Below, in pieces: positions 41,380 to 49,794 of a stretch of DNA of 64,000 nt (positions within the stretch are counted from its first letter, which is position 1; each line of letters begins with the position of its first letter). Position numbers and translations under genes: made by a program. The notes under the pieces were generated by a model. It did not search any database and was not told where the DNA came from. It was given only the letters and a program-made list of their open reading frames with translations. Source of the stretch: Allolucifera butyrica. Lineage in GTDB: Bacteria; Bacillota; Negativicutes; Sporomusales; UPPP01. The stretch lies in contig NZ_UPPP01000073.1 of NCBI RefSeq assembly GCF_900476375.1, positions 1 through 64,000 of the forward strand, in the 5' to 3' direction.

Positions 41380-42594
41380 TATTTGACTGATATGCAGCGC
41401 CCGGAATTTACCGCTTTTTTGCGCCGCCCGGTTCATTTGCACCAGACAGATCGGACAGGAGGTCGCGACGACCTGAGCCCCTGTCTTCTCGATATTTTGA
41501 CGCTTTTTTTCCAGAACGGCTTCTGCGACGGCGGGGTAATCGACATAAAAGGAACCGGCGCCGCCGCAGCAGGTATCTGCGCCAGGCATTTCCACGTATT
41601 CCGCCGCCGCTTTTAAGAGTTCCCGCGGCTGGCTTTTTATGCCCTGCCCGCGGCCCAGATGGCAGGGTTCGTGAAAGGTAACGGTAACGCCCGTACGCTG
41701 CCGCGGCTGATAGCCTGCTTTTATTAGATATTCGGATAAGTCCATCACTTTGCGGCTGAAAGCCTCGGCGCGGTCTTTCCAATCCGGATCGCCGGCAAAA
41801 TAACCGGCCATATGCTTCAAAGTGCCGCTGCAGCTGGCGCAGTCACTCACGATAATATCGGCTGTCTCAAAGAGGCGGATGTTTTCTTTGGCCATAGCAA
41901 GGTAATCGGCCCGCAGGCCGTGGGCCAGATGGGGCAGGCCGCAGCACAGATTATCCACGAGGATAGGCTCGCTGATGGAGCGGAGGATGGTTAGCGTTTC
42001 TTTCACCGCTTCGGGGAACATCATGCGCATGCCGCAGCCGTGGAAATAGGCAACTTTGCTTGCCGGTGATACGGAAACCGGCGAAGGGGACGCAGGGGCT
42101 CCGAGGGAAGCGGGACCGGCAAAAGCGGTCAGAAATTGGTCCCGGGTTGTTTCTCCCGGAACCAGACCGCCGGGAATCAGACGGTGCAGTCCGGTTTTGC
42201 GCAGCACCCGCAATGTGCCTGCCGCCAGTTTAACGAGAGAGCGCCGTTTCAGGAGATTCCCCATGGCCTTATACTTGAGGCTGACTCCCTGCCGGTCGGC
42301 GAAATGCTGCCGGACAGCCATCATGGCCGTATCGGTCTGGATTTTATTCGGGCAGGTCTCCACGCAGGCCCGGCATAAGAGACAAAAGTTGACGGCGGCC
42401 AGCACGTCGGGGGTCATTTCCAGGCCGCCCTGGGTAAGAGCGCGGGCTATATTGTTTTTGCCGCGGGCGCTGGAAGCTTCAATATCCTTTACTCCAAACA
42501 GCGGACATACGGGCAGGCAGGTGCCGCAGCGGTCACACTGGCTGACAATGCTATGGACATCCGGCAAAAAATCCTTGGTATTGGCATTACTCAT
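41374..42594 (-). CDS. glcF: Iron-sulfur subunit of a glycolate/lactate oxidase (GlcF-like)
   Basis: 406 residues from the ATG at 42594 (SD GGAG), 20 bases after glcD. Two ferredoxin motifs CDRCGTCLPVCP (about 20-31) and CLLCRACVETCP (about 70-81), then two CCG domains with CCGLPHLAHG and CCGGAGSFYVDYP cysteine motifs. It carries electrons from the GlcD flavoprotein to the quinone pool or another acceptor. Substrate is set by GlcD. Confidence 0.9.
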   Translation of the reverse strand: MSNANTKDFLPDVHSIVSQCDRCGTCLPVCPLFGVKDIEASSARGKNNIARALTQGGLEMTPDVLAAVNFCLLCRACVETCPNKIQTDTAMMAVRQHFADRQGVSLKYKAMGNLLKRRSLVKLAAGTLRVLRKTGLHRLIPGGLVPGETTRDQFLTAFAGPASLGAPASPSPVSVSPASKVAYFHGCGMRMMFPEAVKETLTILRSISEPILVDNLCCGLPHLAHGLRADYLAMAKENIRLFETADIIVSDCASCSGTLKHMAGYFAGDPDWKDRAEAFSRKVMDLSEYLIKAGYQPRQRTGVTVTFHEPCHLGRGQGIKSQPRELLKAAAEYVEMPGADTCCGGAGSFYVDYPAVAEAVLEKKRQNIEKTGAQVVATSCPICLVQMNRAAQKSGKFRALHISQIL

Positions 42595-42614
42595 AATTGA
42601 CTCCTTGCAATCGT

Positions 42615-44003
42615 TTACCATATTTTCCCGGGGTTGAGAATCCCTTTGGGATCAAGAGACTGCTTAATGGTTTTTAGGGTGTTAACGCCGGCATTGCCGA
42701 GAGCGTTTGCAATATAACCCTTTTTGGTGATGCCGATGCCGTGTTCGCCGGATAATGTTCCGCCGGCATCCAGGGCGGCCGCAAAGATTTCGTCGATAGC
42801 CTGGTGAACCCGTTCGGCTTCTTCTGGCCGGGAAAGATCGCACAGCACGGAAGGATGCAGGTTGCCGTCCCCGGCGTGACCGTAGACAGCGATGCAAAGA
42901 TTATATTTGGCCGCAACTTCACGTATGCGGCGCATAACGGCCGGAAATTCATTCCGCGGAACGGAAATATCCTCGCCGAAGCGGTTGGGAGCCATGGCGC
43001 CGATGGCTGAACTGAGACCGCGGCGAATGGACCAGATGTCTTCCGCTTCCTGGACAGAAGCGGCGATGCGTACTTCCGCCACACCGAAACTATGAGCAAT
43101 GGCTTCAATTTGATGGGCCTGTTTTTCCAGAGACTCTGTATCTTCCCCGTCGATCTCAATGACTACGCAGGCTTCAATCGCCGGGTCAATCACGAGATGG
43201 CGGTGACGGGCCACAGCCTGAATGCTGGTCTGGTCCATGAGTTCAGCGGCAGCCGGCGTGACGCCGGACTGCAGCATCTTATGAATTGTCAGGCAGGCGT
43301 TGTCGAGAGCCGGAAACATAAGCTGCAGGGTGTTGCGCATTTTCGGCATAGGAATCAGGCGGAGCAGCACCTTGGTGATGACACCGAGCGTGCCTTCGGA
43401 GCCGGTGAACAGTCCCGTAAGATTGTAGCCGGTAACATTTTTAAGGGCTTTACCGCCGGTATTGATGACCGTACCGTCGGCCAATACCACTTCCAGGCCC
43501 ATGACATAGTTGTTGGTTACGCCGTATTTAACAGCTCGCATCCCGCCGGCGTTTTCGGCAACATTGCCGCCGATAGTGGAAAATTTCCAGCTTGCCGGAT
43601 CGGGCGGATAAAACAGGTCCTTGGCGGCGCAGGCATTATAAAGATCGATAGTGCGAACGCCGGGTTCGGCTGTGACCAGCATATTCTGCTCGTCAATTTC
43701 AAGAATGCGGGTCATGCGGTCAAGCGCCAGCGAAATGCCGCCGGCGAGAGGAATGCAGCCGCCGGTGCGGCCGCTGGCGGCGCCCCGGGGCGTAACGGGA
43801 ATCGTATTGGCATGGGCCAGAGCCATGACGGCGGCGACTTCTGCCGTTGTCATGGGCCGTACGACCAGGTCCGGTTTATTGGGCGGGATGAGGGGGACAA
43901 AGGAAGAATCGTAAGAATAGCCGAAACGGTCAAGGTCGGCGTCAAGGACGTTCTCCGCGCCGACAATAGCGCATAATTGTTTTTTTATTGCATCGGAGAC
44001 CAT
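42615..44003 (-). CDS. glcD: FAD-linked 2-hydroxyacid oxidase (GlcD-like)
   Basis: 462 residues from the ATG at 44003 (SD GGAGGTG). FAD_binding_4 domain with TPRGAASGRTGGCIPLAGGI near 69-88, and the C-terminal FAD-oxidase domain ending with GHAGDGNLHPSVLCD near 375-389 and SGEHGIGITKKGY near 419-431. It oxidises glycolate or D-lactate to the 2-oxoacid. It lies in one minus-strand operon after a class II aldolase gene and before glcF. Confidence 0.92.
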   Translation of the reverse strand: MVSDAIKKQLCAIVGAENVLDADLDRFGYSYDSSFVPLIPPNKPDLVVRPMTTAEVAAVMALAHANTIPVTPRGAASGRTGGCIPLAGGISLALDRMTRILEIDEQNMLVTAEPGVRTIDLYNACAAKDLFYPPDPASWKFSTIGGNVAENAGGMRAVKYGVTNNYVMGLEVVLADGTVINTGGKALKNVTGYNLTGLFTGSEGTLGVITKVLLRLIPMPKMRNTLQLMFPALDNACLTIHKMLQSGVTPAAAELMDQTSIQAVARHRHLVIDPAIEACVVIEIDGEDTESLEKQAHQIEAIAHSFGVAEVRIAASVQEAEDIWSIRRGLSSAIGAMAPNRFGEDISVPRNEFPAVMRRIREVAAKYNLCIAVYGHAGDGNLHPSVLCDLSRPEEAERVHQAIDEIFAAALDAGGTLSGEHGIGITKKGYIANALGNAGVNTLKTIKQSLDPKGILNPGKIW

Positions 44004-44115
44004 AAGACACCTCCACATAGGTTGCATACAAAGTTTAATCATAAACTCTTCGCCATTGGGGGAGAGTTTCCTTTTGCCGGAAAAAAACAAAAATTTGGGA
44101 TAATGGCAAGAACTG

Positions 44116-44778
44116 CTACCCTTTCAGCTTAATTTCCGGCGGATATTGCCATTGCTTCAATTCTTCCGGTGGAATGACATTCGGCTCTTTGCCGCCGTTT
44201 AATAGCAAGGCCCGGTAATAAATTTCGGCAATTTCCTCCACGTAGTGGGCCTTTAGCAGAGCCTCTTTCGGATTCTTATCCACTGTCAGCACGCCGTGAC
44301 TTTCGAGCAGGATGGCGTCTGCCTTTTTTAGCGGTTCAATAATACTGGCGGCAAGGGCATAGGTGCCGGGACGGCCATAGGGGGCGACAGGAATGATGCC
44401 GCATTCGCCACCCAATGTTGCTCCCTCATAAACAACGGCGGGAATTTCTTTTTTCAATACTGCGAAGGTAGTGGCGAACCGGGAATGGGTATGGACCACG
44501 GCCAATATATCCGGTCTGTTTTTATAGGCCTGCAAATGCATGAGCAGTTCACTGGTTGGTTTGACACTGGTTTCGGCTTCGATTACAACCGCATCCAGGT
44601 CCACGATGCAAATGTCATGATACGTTAACTCCTCCCGGTCTAAACCGGATGGGGTTACGGCCACATAACCGGTACTTTTGTCTTTTATGCTGAAATTGCC
44701 GGACTTGTGTTTGCAGAGACCGCTGCGGTCCGCCTGCAAGGCGATTTGGAACACTTGTTTTTTGAGTTCTTCCAACAT
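44116..44778 (-). CDS. fucA: Class II aldolase, L-fuculose-phosphate aldolase type
   Basis: 220 residues. Zinc ligands His96 and His98 in VVHTHSRF and His161 in ESHGVL, catalytic Glu77 in TSELLMH, and phosphate-binding KSGNFS near 25-30 with TPSGL near 42-46. It cleaves a ketose 1-phosphate to dihydroxyacetone phosphate and an aldehyde (lactaldehyde or glycolaldehyde); the downstream GlcDF could oxidise the derived hydroxyacid (inference). SD AAGGAGA. Ribulose-phosphate epimerase-type relatives cannot be fully excluded. Confidence 0.85.
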   Translation of the reverse strand: MLEELKKQVFQIALQADRSGLCKHKSGNFSIKDKSTGYVAVTPSGLDREELTYHDICIVDLDAVVIEAETSVKPTSELLMHLQAYKNRPDILAVVHTHSRFATTFAVLKKEIPAVVYEGATLGGECGIIPVAPYGRPGTYALAASIIEPLKKADAILLESHGVLTVDKNPKEALLKAHYVEEIAEIYYRALLLNGGKEPNVIPPEELKQWQYPPEIKLKG

Positions 44779-45124
44779 GGTAATGGTCTCCTTTTGTTTA
44801 AATCGGTTGGGAAACTGTCATTTTTTGTTTCATCTATTTAGCATACCATATAAACAGCATTCCAGAGGTTAATATTTAAGCAACCCCAAAAAATTATTGT
44901 GTTCCCGGAAGTATTGAAGGCTCCGGCGATATGTGAGTTTCGGGGTGGCAGTAACGAGATGATTGACAGGAAATTGGGGTGGAAATCGAGAATCAGTTGT
45001 ATAAGCTTGTTCCCCGAGAATTGTGGATGTGCCGGCCGATTTGATCAAGAGATACCGGGACAGCAGGTTAAGTATATAATCCCAAGTTCGCTAAATAGAA
45101 TGAGCAGGTAAAGGAGGAGTTTGG
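44779..45124. other. Divergent gap between aldolase and 5'-nucleotidase genes
   Basis: 346 bases without a convincing ORF, repeat or hairpin. A TATAAT at 45075-45080 may serve the nucleotidase gene but lacks a good -35. Confidence 0.4.
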
Positions 45125-46690
45125 ATGAATTGTTTGTGGCGAGGATTCGCCCGGTGTACACTGGCCGTTCTCTTATTCGCGGTAATGACAACCGCCCCGG
45201 TTTGGGCGGCGGGCAGTGCGGACGTCGTCAGTTTCGAGGTGCTAACGGTGAATGATTTTCATGGCGCCTTGCCTGAAAATGGCAAGAATCCCGGTGCCGC
45301 CAAACTGGCCCAATATTTAAAAGAGACCAAAGCCGTCAATCCGGCGGGAACGATTATTGTAAGCGCCGGCGACATGTTCCAGGGGACGCCGGATTCCAAT
45401 CTTTTATATGGCAAGACCGTAGTGGACGTGATGAATCAGATCGGGTTTGACGCCATGACGGTAGGGAATCATGAATTTGACTGGGGCGTGGATATTCTTA
45501 AGAAACGCATCAACCAGTCGGCTTTTCCCTATGTCGCCGCCAATATTATCGATAAAAAGACGGGGAAGCCGGCGGACTTTGTGAAGCCGTATATCCTGCT
45601 CAGCCGGCAGGGAGTGAAAATTGCCGTGATCGGTTTGGCAACGCCGGAGACGGCGTATAAAGCCAGTCCGAAATACGTAGCTGCCTATACCTTTGCCGAC
45701 CCGGTCCAGACCGTGAACCAATTGCTGCCGGAATTGCAACGGCAAGGTGCGGAGATTATTTTAGTAGTATCCCATTTGGCCAGTTATATGGACCGCCAGA
45801 CCGGTGAAATCAGCGGGGACGCGGCTGTGCTGGCCCGGGAGACCAGAGGGTTGACAGCCGTTATCTCCGGCCATTCGCATCAAACCGTATACGGCAAAGT
45901 GAATGGCGTACCGGTGGTGCAGGCTTATTACAACGGCCGGGCCGTGGGCAAGGTGGAAATTTTGTACGACAAGGCGGCTCATAAAGTCGTCAATACCAGC
46001 GTGGAGACGGTTGCTTTGCCTTACCCGGGACTGGCGGCTGATCCGGCGGTGGCCAGGATTGTGCAAAAGGCACAGGCTGAAATTGGACCGGTTAAAAATG
46101 TGGTTCTGGGTAAGACCCTGACGCCGCTAGATCATAGCCGGGAAGAGCCGGTGGTATCACCGCTGGGCCAGTGGGCCACAGACGTGCTGCGGACGAGGGC
46201 CAAAGCCGATGTTGCTTTTCAAAACGGCGGCGGCCTGCGCACGGGGTTGCCGGCCGGTGAAATTACCATGGGCATGATTTACGAAGTGATGCCTTTCGAC
46301 AATACGATTTATACGGCGGATATGACGGGAAAACAAATCAAACAGGTTTTGGAATACGGTATCATGAATACCAGGGTTGGCATGCTGCAATTTTCCGGCG
46401 TGAACGTTGTTTATGATCCGGGCCGGCCTGCGGGCGACAGGGTAGTGTCGGTCACGCTGCCGGATGGCTCGCCCCTTGGCATGAATCAGGTATACAGGGT
46501 GGCGACCAATGATTTTATGGCCGCCGGCGGGGACGGTTATATCATGTTTAAAGAGGGAAAAAATCTGGCCGATACGTTCCTGCCGGTGCGGGATGCGCTG
46601 GTTGACGCGATTAAGGCGGCAAGGGTGATCCAGTTCCACAGCGATGGCAGGCTAAAAATTTTAGCCGCCGGCCTGGCGTCTGCCGCCTGA
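45125..46690 (+). CDS. Exported 5'-nucleotidase / 2',3'-cyclic phosphodiesterase (UshA family)
   Basis: 521 residues. Signal peptide with hydrophobic core at about 12-25 and cleavage near AWA-A (residue 28). Metallophosphatase domain: NDFHG with Asp44 and His46, GDMFQGTPDSNLLYG near 82-96, VGNHEFDWG near 114-122, and VISGHSHQTVYG near 244-255. The C-terminal 5'-nucleotidase domain has FQNGGGLRTGLPAGEITMG near 366-384. It removes phosphate from nucleotides outside the cytoplasm. No LPxTG or SLH anchor is visible. Single gene with a bidirectional terminator. Confidence 0.92.
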   Translation: MNCLWRGFARCTLAVLLFAVMTTAPVWAAGSADVVSFEVLTVNDFHGALPENGKNPGAAKLAQYLKETKAVNPAGTIIVSAGDMFQGTPDSNLLYGKTVVDVMNQIGFDAMTVGNHEFDWGVDILKKRINQSAFPYVAANIIDKKTGKPADFVKPYILLSRQGVKIAVIGLATPETAYKASPKYVAAYTFADPVQTVNQLLPELQRQGAEIILVVSHLASYMDRQTGEISGDAAVLARETRGLTAVISGHSHQTVYGKVNGVPVVQAYYNGRAVGKVEILYDKAAHKVVNTSVETVALPYPGLAADPAVARIVQKAQAEIGPVKNVVLGKTLTPLDHSREEPVVSPLGQWATDVLRTRAKADVAFQNGGGLRTGLPAGEITMGMIYEVMPFDNTIYTADMTGKQIKQVLEYGIMNTRVGMLQFSGVNVVYDPGRPAGDRVVSVTLPDGSPLGMNQVYRVATNDFMAAGGDGYIMFKEGKNLADTFLPVRDALVDAIKAARVIQFHSDGRLKILAAGLASAA

Positions 46691-46715
46691 TATTTAAAGG
46701 AGCTTAACGAACCGG

Positions 46716-46749
46716 AAAAGGCTATTGGCATTTAGCCAATAGCCTTTTT
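46716..46749. terminator. Bidirectional terminator after the 5'-nucleotidase gene
   Basis: AAAAGGCTATTGGC/GCCAATAGCCTTTT 14-bp perfect stem with a 5-nt loop and T-run on the + side. Confidence 0.88.
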
Positions 46750-46752
46750 ATT

Positions 46753-46803
46753 GTGCCCTGAGCCTTGCGCTACGGGCCGAAAGACCGCCATAAGCGGTCT
46801 TTC
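46753..46803 (+). repeat. Dispersed repeat R2, copy 6
   Basis: GTGCCCTGAGCCTTGCGC, TACGGGCC, then GAAAGACCGC-CATAA-GCGGTCTTTC. It lies directly at the 3' end of the mannose-PTS operon. Confidence 0.8.
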
Positions 46804-46809
46804 AGATTA

Positions 46810-47637
46810 TTATTTCAGTATGCCCAGCGCATAGCCCCCGATGCCGATTGCAAATAGGCCGAAGATAATCAGTACGGCATTTACCTTCTTTTTCAACAGA
46901 TACATGCAGGCGAAAGTTAATAATAAGGGCAACAGTCCCGGCAGCAACTGGTCTAAAATGGTTTGGACCGTTGTAACCACCGTCTTGCCGTCCGCGCCGG
47001 TAACCGTGGATACCACCAGCGGTACGTTGATACTGGTCCATTTTGAAACAAGAGCTCCCATGACGAATAAGCCTAAAATCGACGCACCCTCCGTCAATTT
47101 TTGCAACCTGTTGCCGGACATATCGGCTACTACGCTGGTTCCTTTTTCATAGCCATATTTTATGCCATACCATTTGGTGGCCAGTCTTAGGGCATTAAAC
47201 AGGATAAAGAAGAGAATGGGTCCCAGGACGCTGCCGCTCATTGCGATAGATGCTCCCAGGGCGGCAGTCACCGGCCGCCAGGTTCCCCAGAATATCGGGT
47301 CGCCTACACCGGCGAGGGGCCCCATTAAACCTACCTTTACGCCACTGATTGTGGAATCGTCAATGGGAGCTCCATTTGCTTTTTGTTCTTCCATCGCTGC
47401 CGTGATGCCCATGATCGGATTCGCTATAAAGGGCTGGGTGTTAAAAAACTCCAGATGCCGTTTCAAGGCTTCTTTCTGTTTTTGCCGGTCTCCCCGGTAC
47501 AATCTTTTAATCGCCGGAATCAGGGAAACACAAAACCCAATTGACTGCATTCTTTCAAAGTTAAAAGACCCCAGCAGGAAGTTTGAGCGGATAAACATAT
47601 TGATTTGATCGCCTTTGGTCAGTTTCACTTCACTCAT
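46810..47637 (-). CDS. PTS mannose/fructose/sorbose family subunit IID
   Basis: 275 residues from the ATG at 47637 (SD AAGGAGG); an in-frame ATG at 47661 would overlap the IIC gene. Typical openings FIRSNFLLGSFNFERMQ near 17-33, FFNTQPFIANPIMGITAAME near 65-84, and GLMGPLAGVGDPIFWGTWRP near 103-122, then hydrophobic helices. With IIC it forms the sugar channel. Last gene of a IIA-IIB-IIC-IID operon. Confidence 0.94.
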   Translation of the reverse strand: MSEVKLTKGDQINMFIRSNFLLGSFNFERMQSIGFCVSLIPAIKRLYRGDRQKQKEALKRHLEFFNTQPFIANPIMGITAAMEEQKANGAPIDDSTISGVKVGLMGPLAGVGDPIFWGTWRPVTAALGASIAMSGSVLGPILFFILFNALRLATKWYGIKYGYEKGTSVVADMSGNRLQKLTEGASILGLFVMGALVSKWTSINVPLVVSTVTGADGKTVVTTVQTILDQLLPGLLPLLLTFACMYLLKKKVNAVLIIFGLFAIGIGGYALGILK

Positions 47638-47650
47638 TTTTATTTCCTCC

Positions 47651-48430
47651 TTATAACTCATCCAAGTCGTCTAATTCGTCAGCCGTTGTAGCAACTTTGT
47701 TATATTTAGGGTTTAGCTGAATATATACGATGGCCAATACGGTCCCCAAAATACCAAAGCCGACCAGATTTAGATTGGTAAAAGCGGCAAATACAAAACC
47801 AAGGAAGAAAAAGGGCATTAAATATTTGGCTTCCATCATGTTTATTACCATTGCATAACCGACTACCACGATGAACCCGCCGGCAATCTGCAACCCTCGG
47901 GTTACAACCTCCGGTATGGACGCCAGCATGGCATTTACCGCGTCCGTGCCGGCCACGGCGGCTACCAATGCCACCGGAACAGCGACCCGAATTGCCTGCA
48001 ATCCTAAAGCCAGGAAATGACATACTTCTATACCGCGAAAATTAGCTTTCTCAGCATACTTATCCGCAAGATGCTGGAAGAATACGGTGATTGTTCTGAC
48101 AAAGATAGTAAGAACCTGGCCGGCTGCTGCGAGCGGTATTGCAATGGCTATGCCGGCGCCGATCGATTGTTTGCCGACGATTACCAATATGGCGGCGATT
48201 ACACTGGCCAGAGCCGCATCCGGGGCCATAGAAGCGCCGATATTCATCCAGCCCAGGGCCATCATTTCCAGCGTTCCCCCTAAAATAATGCCTGTTTTTA
48301 AATCTCCTAAAACCAGTCCGATTAGTGTACAGGCGATCAGCGGTCTGTGTCCCTGCCCTTCGTCAAGCACACTTTCCATACCGGCGATGGCGGCGACAAG
48401 GATAACTAAAATCATTTGAATTTCAGTCAT
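47651..48430 (-). CDS. PTS mannose/fructose/sorbose family subunit IIC
   Basis: 259 residues, mostly hydrophobic, with QGHRPLIACTLIGLVLGDL near 26-44 and TLEMMALGWMNIGASMAPD near 52-70, the signature of the mannose-class IIC. The C-terminal 15 residues are acidic (TADELDDLDEL). Forms the membrane channel with IID. Confidence 0.94.
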   Translation of the reverse strand: MTEIQMILVILVAAIAGMESVLDEGQGHRPLIACTLIGLVLGDLKTGIILGGTLEMMALGWMNIGASMAPDAALASVIAAILVIVGKQSIGAGIAIAIPLAAAGQVLTIFVRTITVFFQHLADKYAEKANFRGIEVCHFLALGLQAIRVAVPVALVAAVAGTDAVNAMLASIPEVVTRGLQIAGGFIVVVGYAMVINMMEAKYLMPFFFLGFVFAAFTNLNLVGFGILGTVLAIVYIQLNPKYNKVATTADELDDLDEL

Positions 48431-48446
48431 ATAAGTTCCCTCCCCG

Positions 48447-48938
48447 TTACATTTCTTTCAAGTTGTTTAACTTACTCATAAGATCTTCCTTATTATCACT
48501 GGCAACCTTTCTTAACTCCAGCTCAATCCCCCTTTCGTGTAATTTTCGAAAGGCTTCTATGTCTTCTTTGCCTACAGAGACCGCACCCGTAATTAGTGTT
48601 TTTCCCTCTTTAAAGCACATTCCGCCAACGTTTACGGATTGGATATTCACCCCCCCTTCGACCATTCTTAGAACATCGGTCGGATTAGTAAATAAAAATA
48701 AAGTTTTAAAATCACTGTACTTGGGATTTTTATAAGCCTCGATTGCCTTATCGACCGGTAGAACATAGGCTTTTATTCCCGGCGGCGTTACTTGCAGCAA
48801 TAAGGTTTTTCTCAATTTATCGGCGGCGACTTCGTCACTGCAGGCGATTATTTTGTCACAACCGACGGCTTTTACCCAAACGGTCGCTACCTGCCCATGA
48901 ATTAAGCGGTCGTCAATTCTGGCCAAACAAATTTTCAT
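48447..48938 (-). CDS. PTS mannose/fructose/sorbose family subunit IIB
   Basis: 163 residues. Phospho-acceptor His14 in RIDDRLIHGQVATVWVK. Accepts phosphate from IIA and passes it to the sugar during transport. The start codon overlaps the stop region of the IIA gene (TAAATG), so the two are coupled. Confidence 0.95.
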   Translation of the reverse strand: MKICLARIDDRLIHGQVATVWVKAVGCDKIIACSDEVAADKLRKTLLLQVTPPGIKAYVLPVDKAIEAYKNPKYSDFKTLFLFTNPTDVLRMVEGGVNIQSVNVGGMCFKEGKTLITGAVSVGKEDIEAFRKLHERGIELELRKVASDNKEDLMSKLNNLKEM

Positions 48939-49358
48939 TTACAAGTCATCTCCCATGTTATTATTGAACAGTGCCCGGAATGATTTTATCCCCTGACTGC
49001 CGGCATTGGCCGCGAGCGTCACCAATTCGGAAATTGACACGGAATTTTTCGCCGTATAAACTTCCAGCAACATTGGTAAATTTACGCCGGTAACAATATC
49101 CATTCTTTCGTTATTAGCCGCGATTCTACAGGCAGCGTTATAGGGGCTGCCCCCGAATAAATCCACCATAAAAAGGATGCTCTCCCTAGGGGGAAGACTT
49201 TTTATTGCAGTCTTATATTTTTCAATAAGAATGTCAATACTTTCACCGGCTTCGAACGTTAAATATTGCATATTCTCTTGTTTGCCGAACATCATCTCCG
49301 AGGCTCGTACCAATTCTTCCGAAAATCTTCCATGGGTGCAAATAATCAACCCTACCAT
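48939..49358 (-). CDS. PTS mannose/fructose/sorbose family subunit IIA
   Basis: 139 residues, a free-standing IIA domain. Phospho-acceptor His9 in IICTHGRFSEEL; VDLFGGSPYNAA near 66-77 and VTGVNLPMLLEV near 88-99 are family blocks. Receives phosphate from HPr. First gene of the operon, preceded by a -24/-12 promoter. SD AAGGAGGTG. Confidence 0.95.
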   Translation of the reverse strand: MVGLIICTHGRFSEELVRASEMMFGKQENMQYLTFEAGESIDILIEKYKTAIKSLPPRESILFMVDLFGGSPYNAACRIAANNERMDIVTGVNLPMLLEVYTAKNSVSISELVTLAANAGSQGIKSFRALFNNNMGDDL

Positions 49359-49397
49359 ATGAATTCACCTCCTTGTAGCGGTACCGCTATTTTTAAA

Positions 49398-49413
49398 AGC
49401 AAATTTTATGCCA
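49398..49413 (-). promoter_or_regulatory. Sigma-54 (-24/-12) promoter of the mannose-PTS operon
   Basis: On the minus strand TGGCAT-AAAAT-TTGCT, with GG and GC exactly 12 bases apart, about 40 bases before the IIA start. It agrees with the LevR-type sigma-54 activator gene located upstream. Confidence 0.85.
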
Positions 49414-49438
49414 AGTTGTGTATCCGAATTTTTTAACA

Positions 49439-49546
49439 AGAAAGACCAAAAGGGTCTTTAAGTGGAAGGAAAGTATTTTACTTTTCGGCTTTCTTAAGAA
49501 GAATGTATTATTTAGAAATAACCCGAAAAGTTATACTTTCTGATCC
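49439..49546 (-). repeat. Dispersed 110-bp element R3, copy 1
   Basis: On the minus strand: AGAAAGTATAACTTTTCGGG near one end, CCGAAAAGTAAAATACTTTC near the other, then the hairpin AAAGACCCTTTTGGTCTTTCTT. It lies just upstream of the sigma-54 promoter and points toward the PTS genes. Confidence 0.8.
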
Positions 49547-49551
49547 CATAA

Positions 49552-49710
49552 AAAAACTCCGTACTACTTTAGAGGTACGGAATTCAGGTTGTCGAGAAAA
49601 TCTAAGATCGCCACGCTACACTCCGTTTCGTTCGCAACGACAGCTTATTTTTCTGTCGTTGCGAGGAGTAAAGTGACGTGGCAATCTTTGTCTAGGTGTA
49701 CGGAGTTTTT
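49552..49710. mobile_element. 159-bp palindromic MITE-like element
   Basis: Terminal inverted repeats AAAAACTCCGTAC (49552-49564) and GTACGGAGTTTTT (49698-49710), perfect over 13 bp. The interior is a long imperfect palindrome including CGCAACGACAG and CTGTCGTTGCG around 49633-49663. No ORF of substance. Located between the PTS operon and its activator gene. Confidence 0.75.
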
Positions 49711-49765
49711 GATAAGATGCGGTTTTTGTGCTGTTGATACGGATGTGCGTTTTTTAATACACTGC

Positions 49766-49788
49766 CAAAAGAAAGACTTTTTCTTTTG
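49766..49788 (-). terminator. Weak terminator after the LevR-type gene
   Basis: CAAAAGAAA/TTTCTTTTG 9-bp palindrome with a 5-nt loop and T-rich 3' arm on the minus strand. Confidence 0.35.
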
Positions 49789-49794
49789 ATACAT

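Noticed and set aside
42056..42637. 193-codon + strand frame opposite glcF
   Set aside because: Antisense shadow, arginine/proline-rich, no domain recognised.
43092..43976. 294-codon open frame on the + strand opposite glcD
   Set aside because: It is antisense to a clear GlcD gene, has no SD and no recognisable family; GC-rich third positions of glcD create it.
44899..45111. 70-codon + strand ORF before the 5'-nucleotidase gene
   Set aside because: No SD and no recognisable features; treated as intergenic.
49552..49710. Insertion sequence with transposase
   Set aside because: Terminal inverted repeats exist but no transposase ORF fits within 159 bases.
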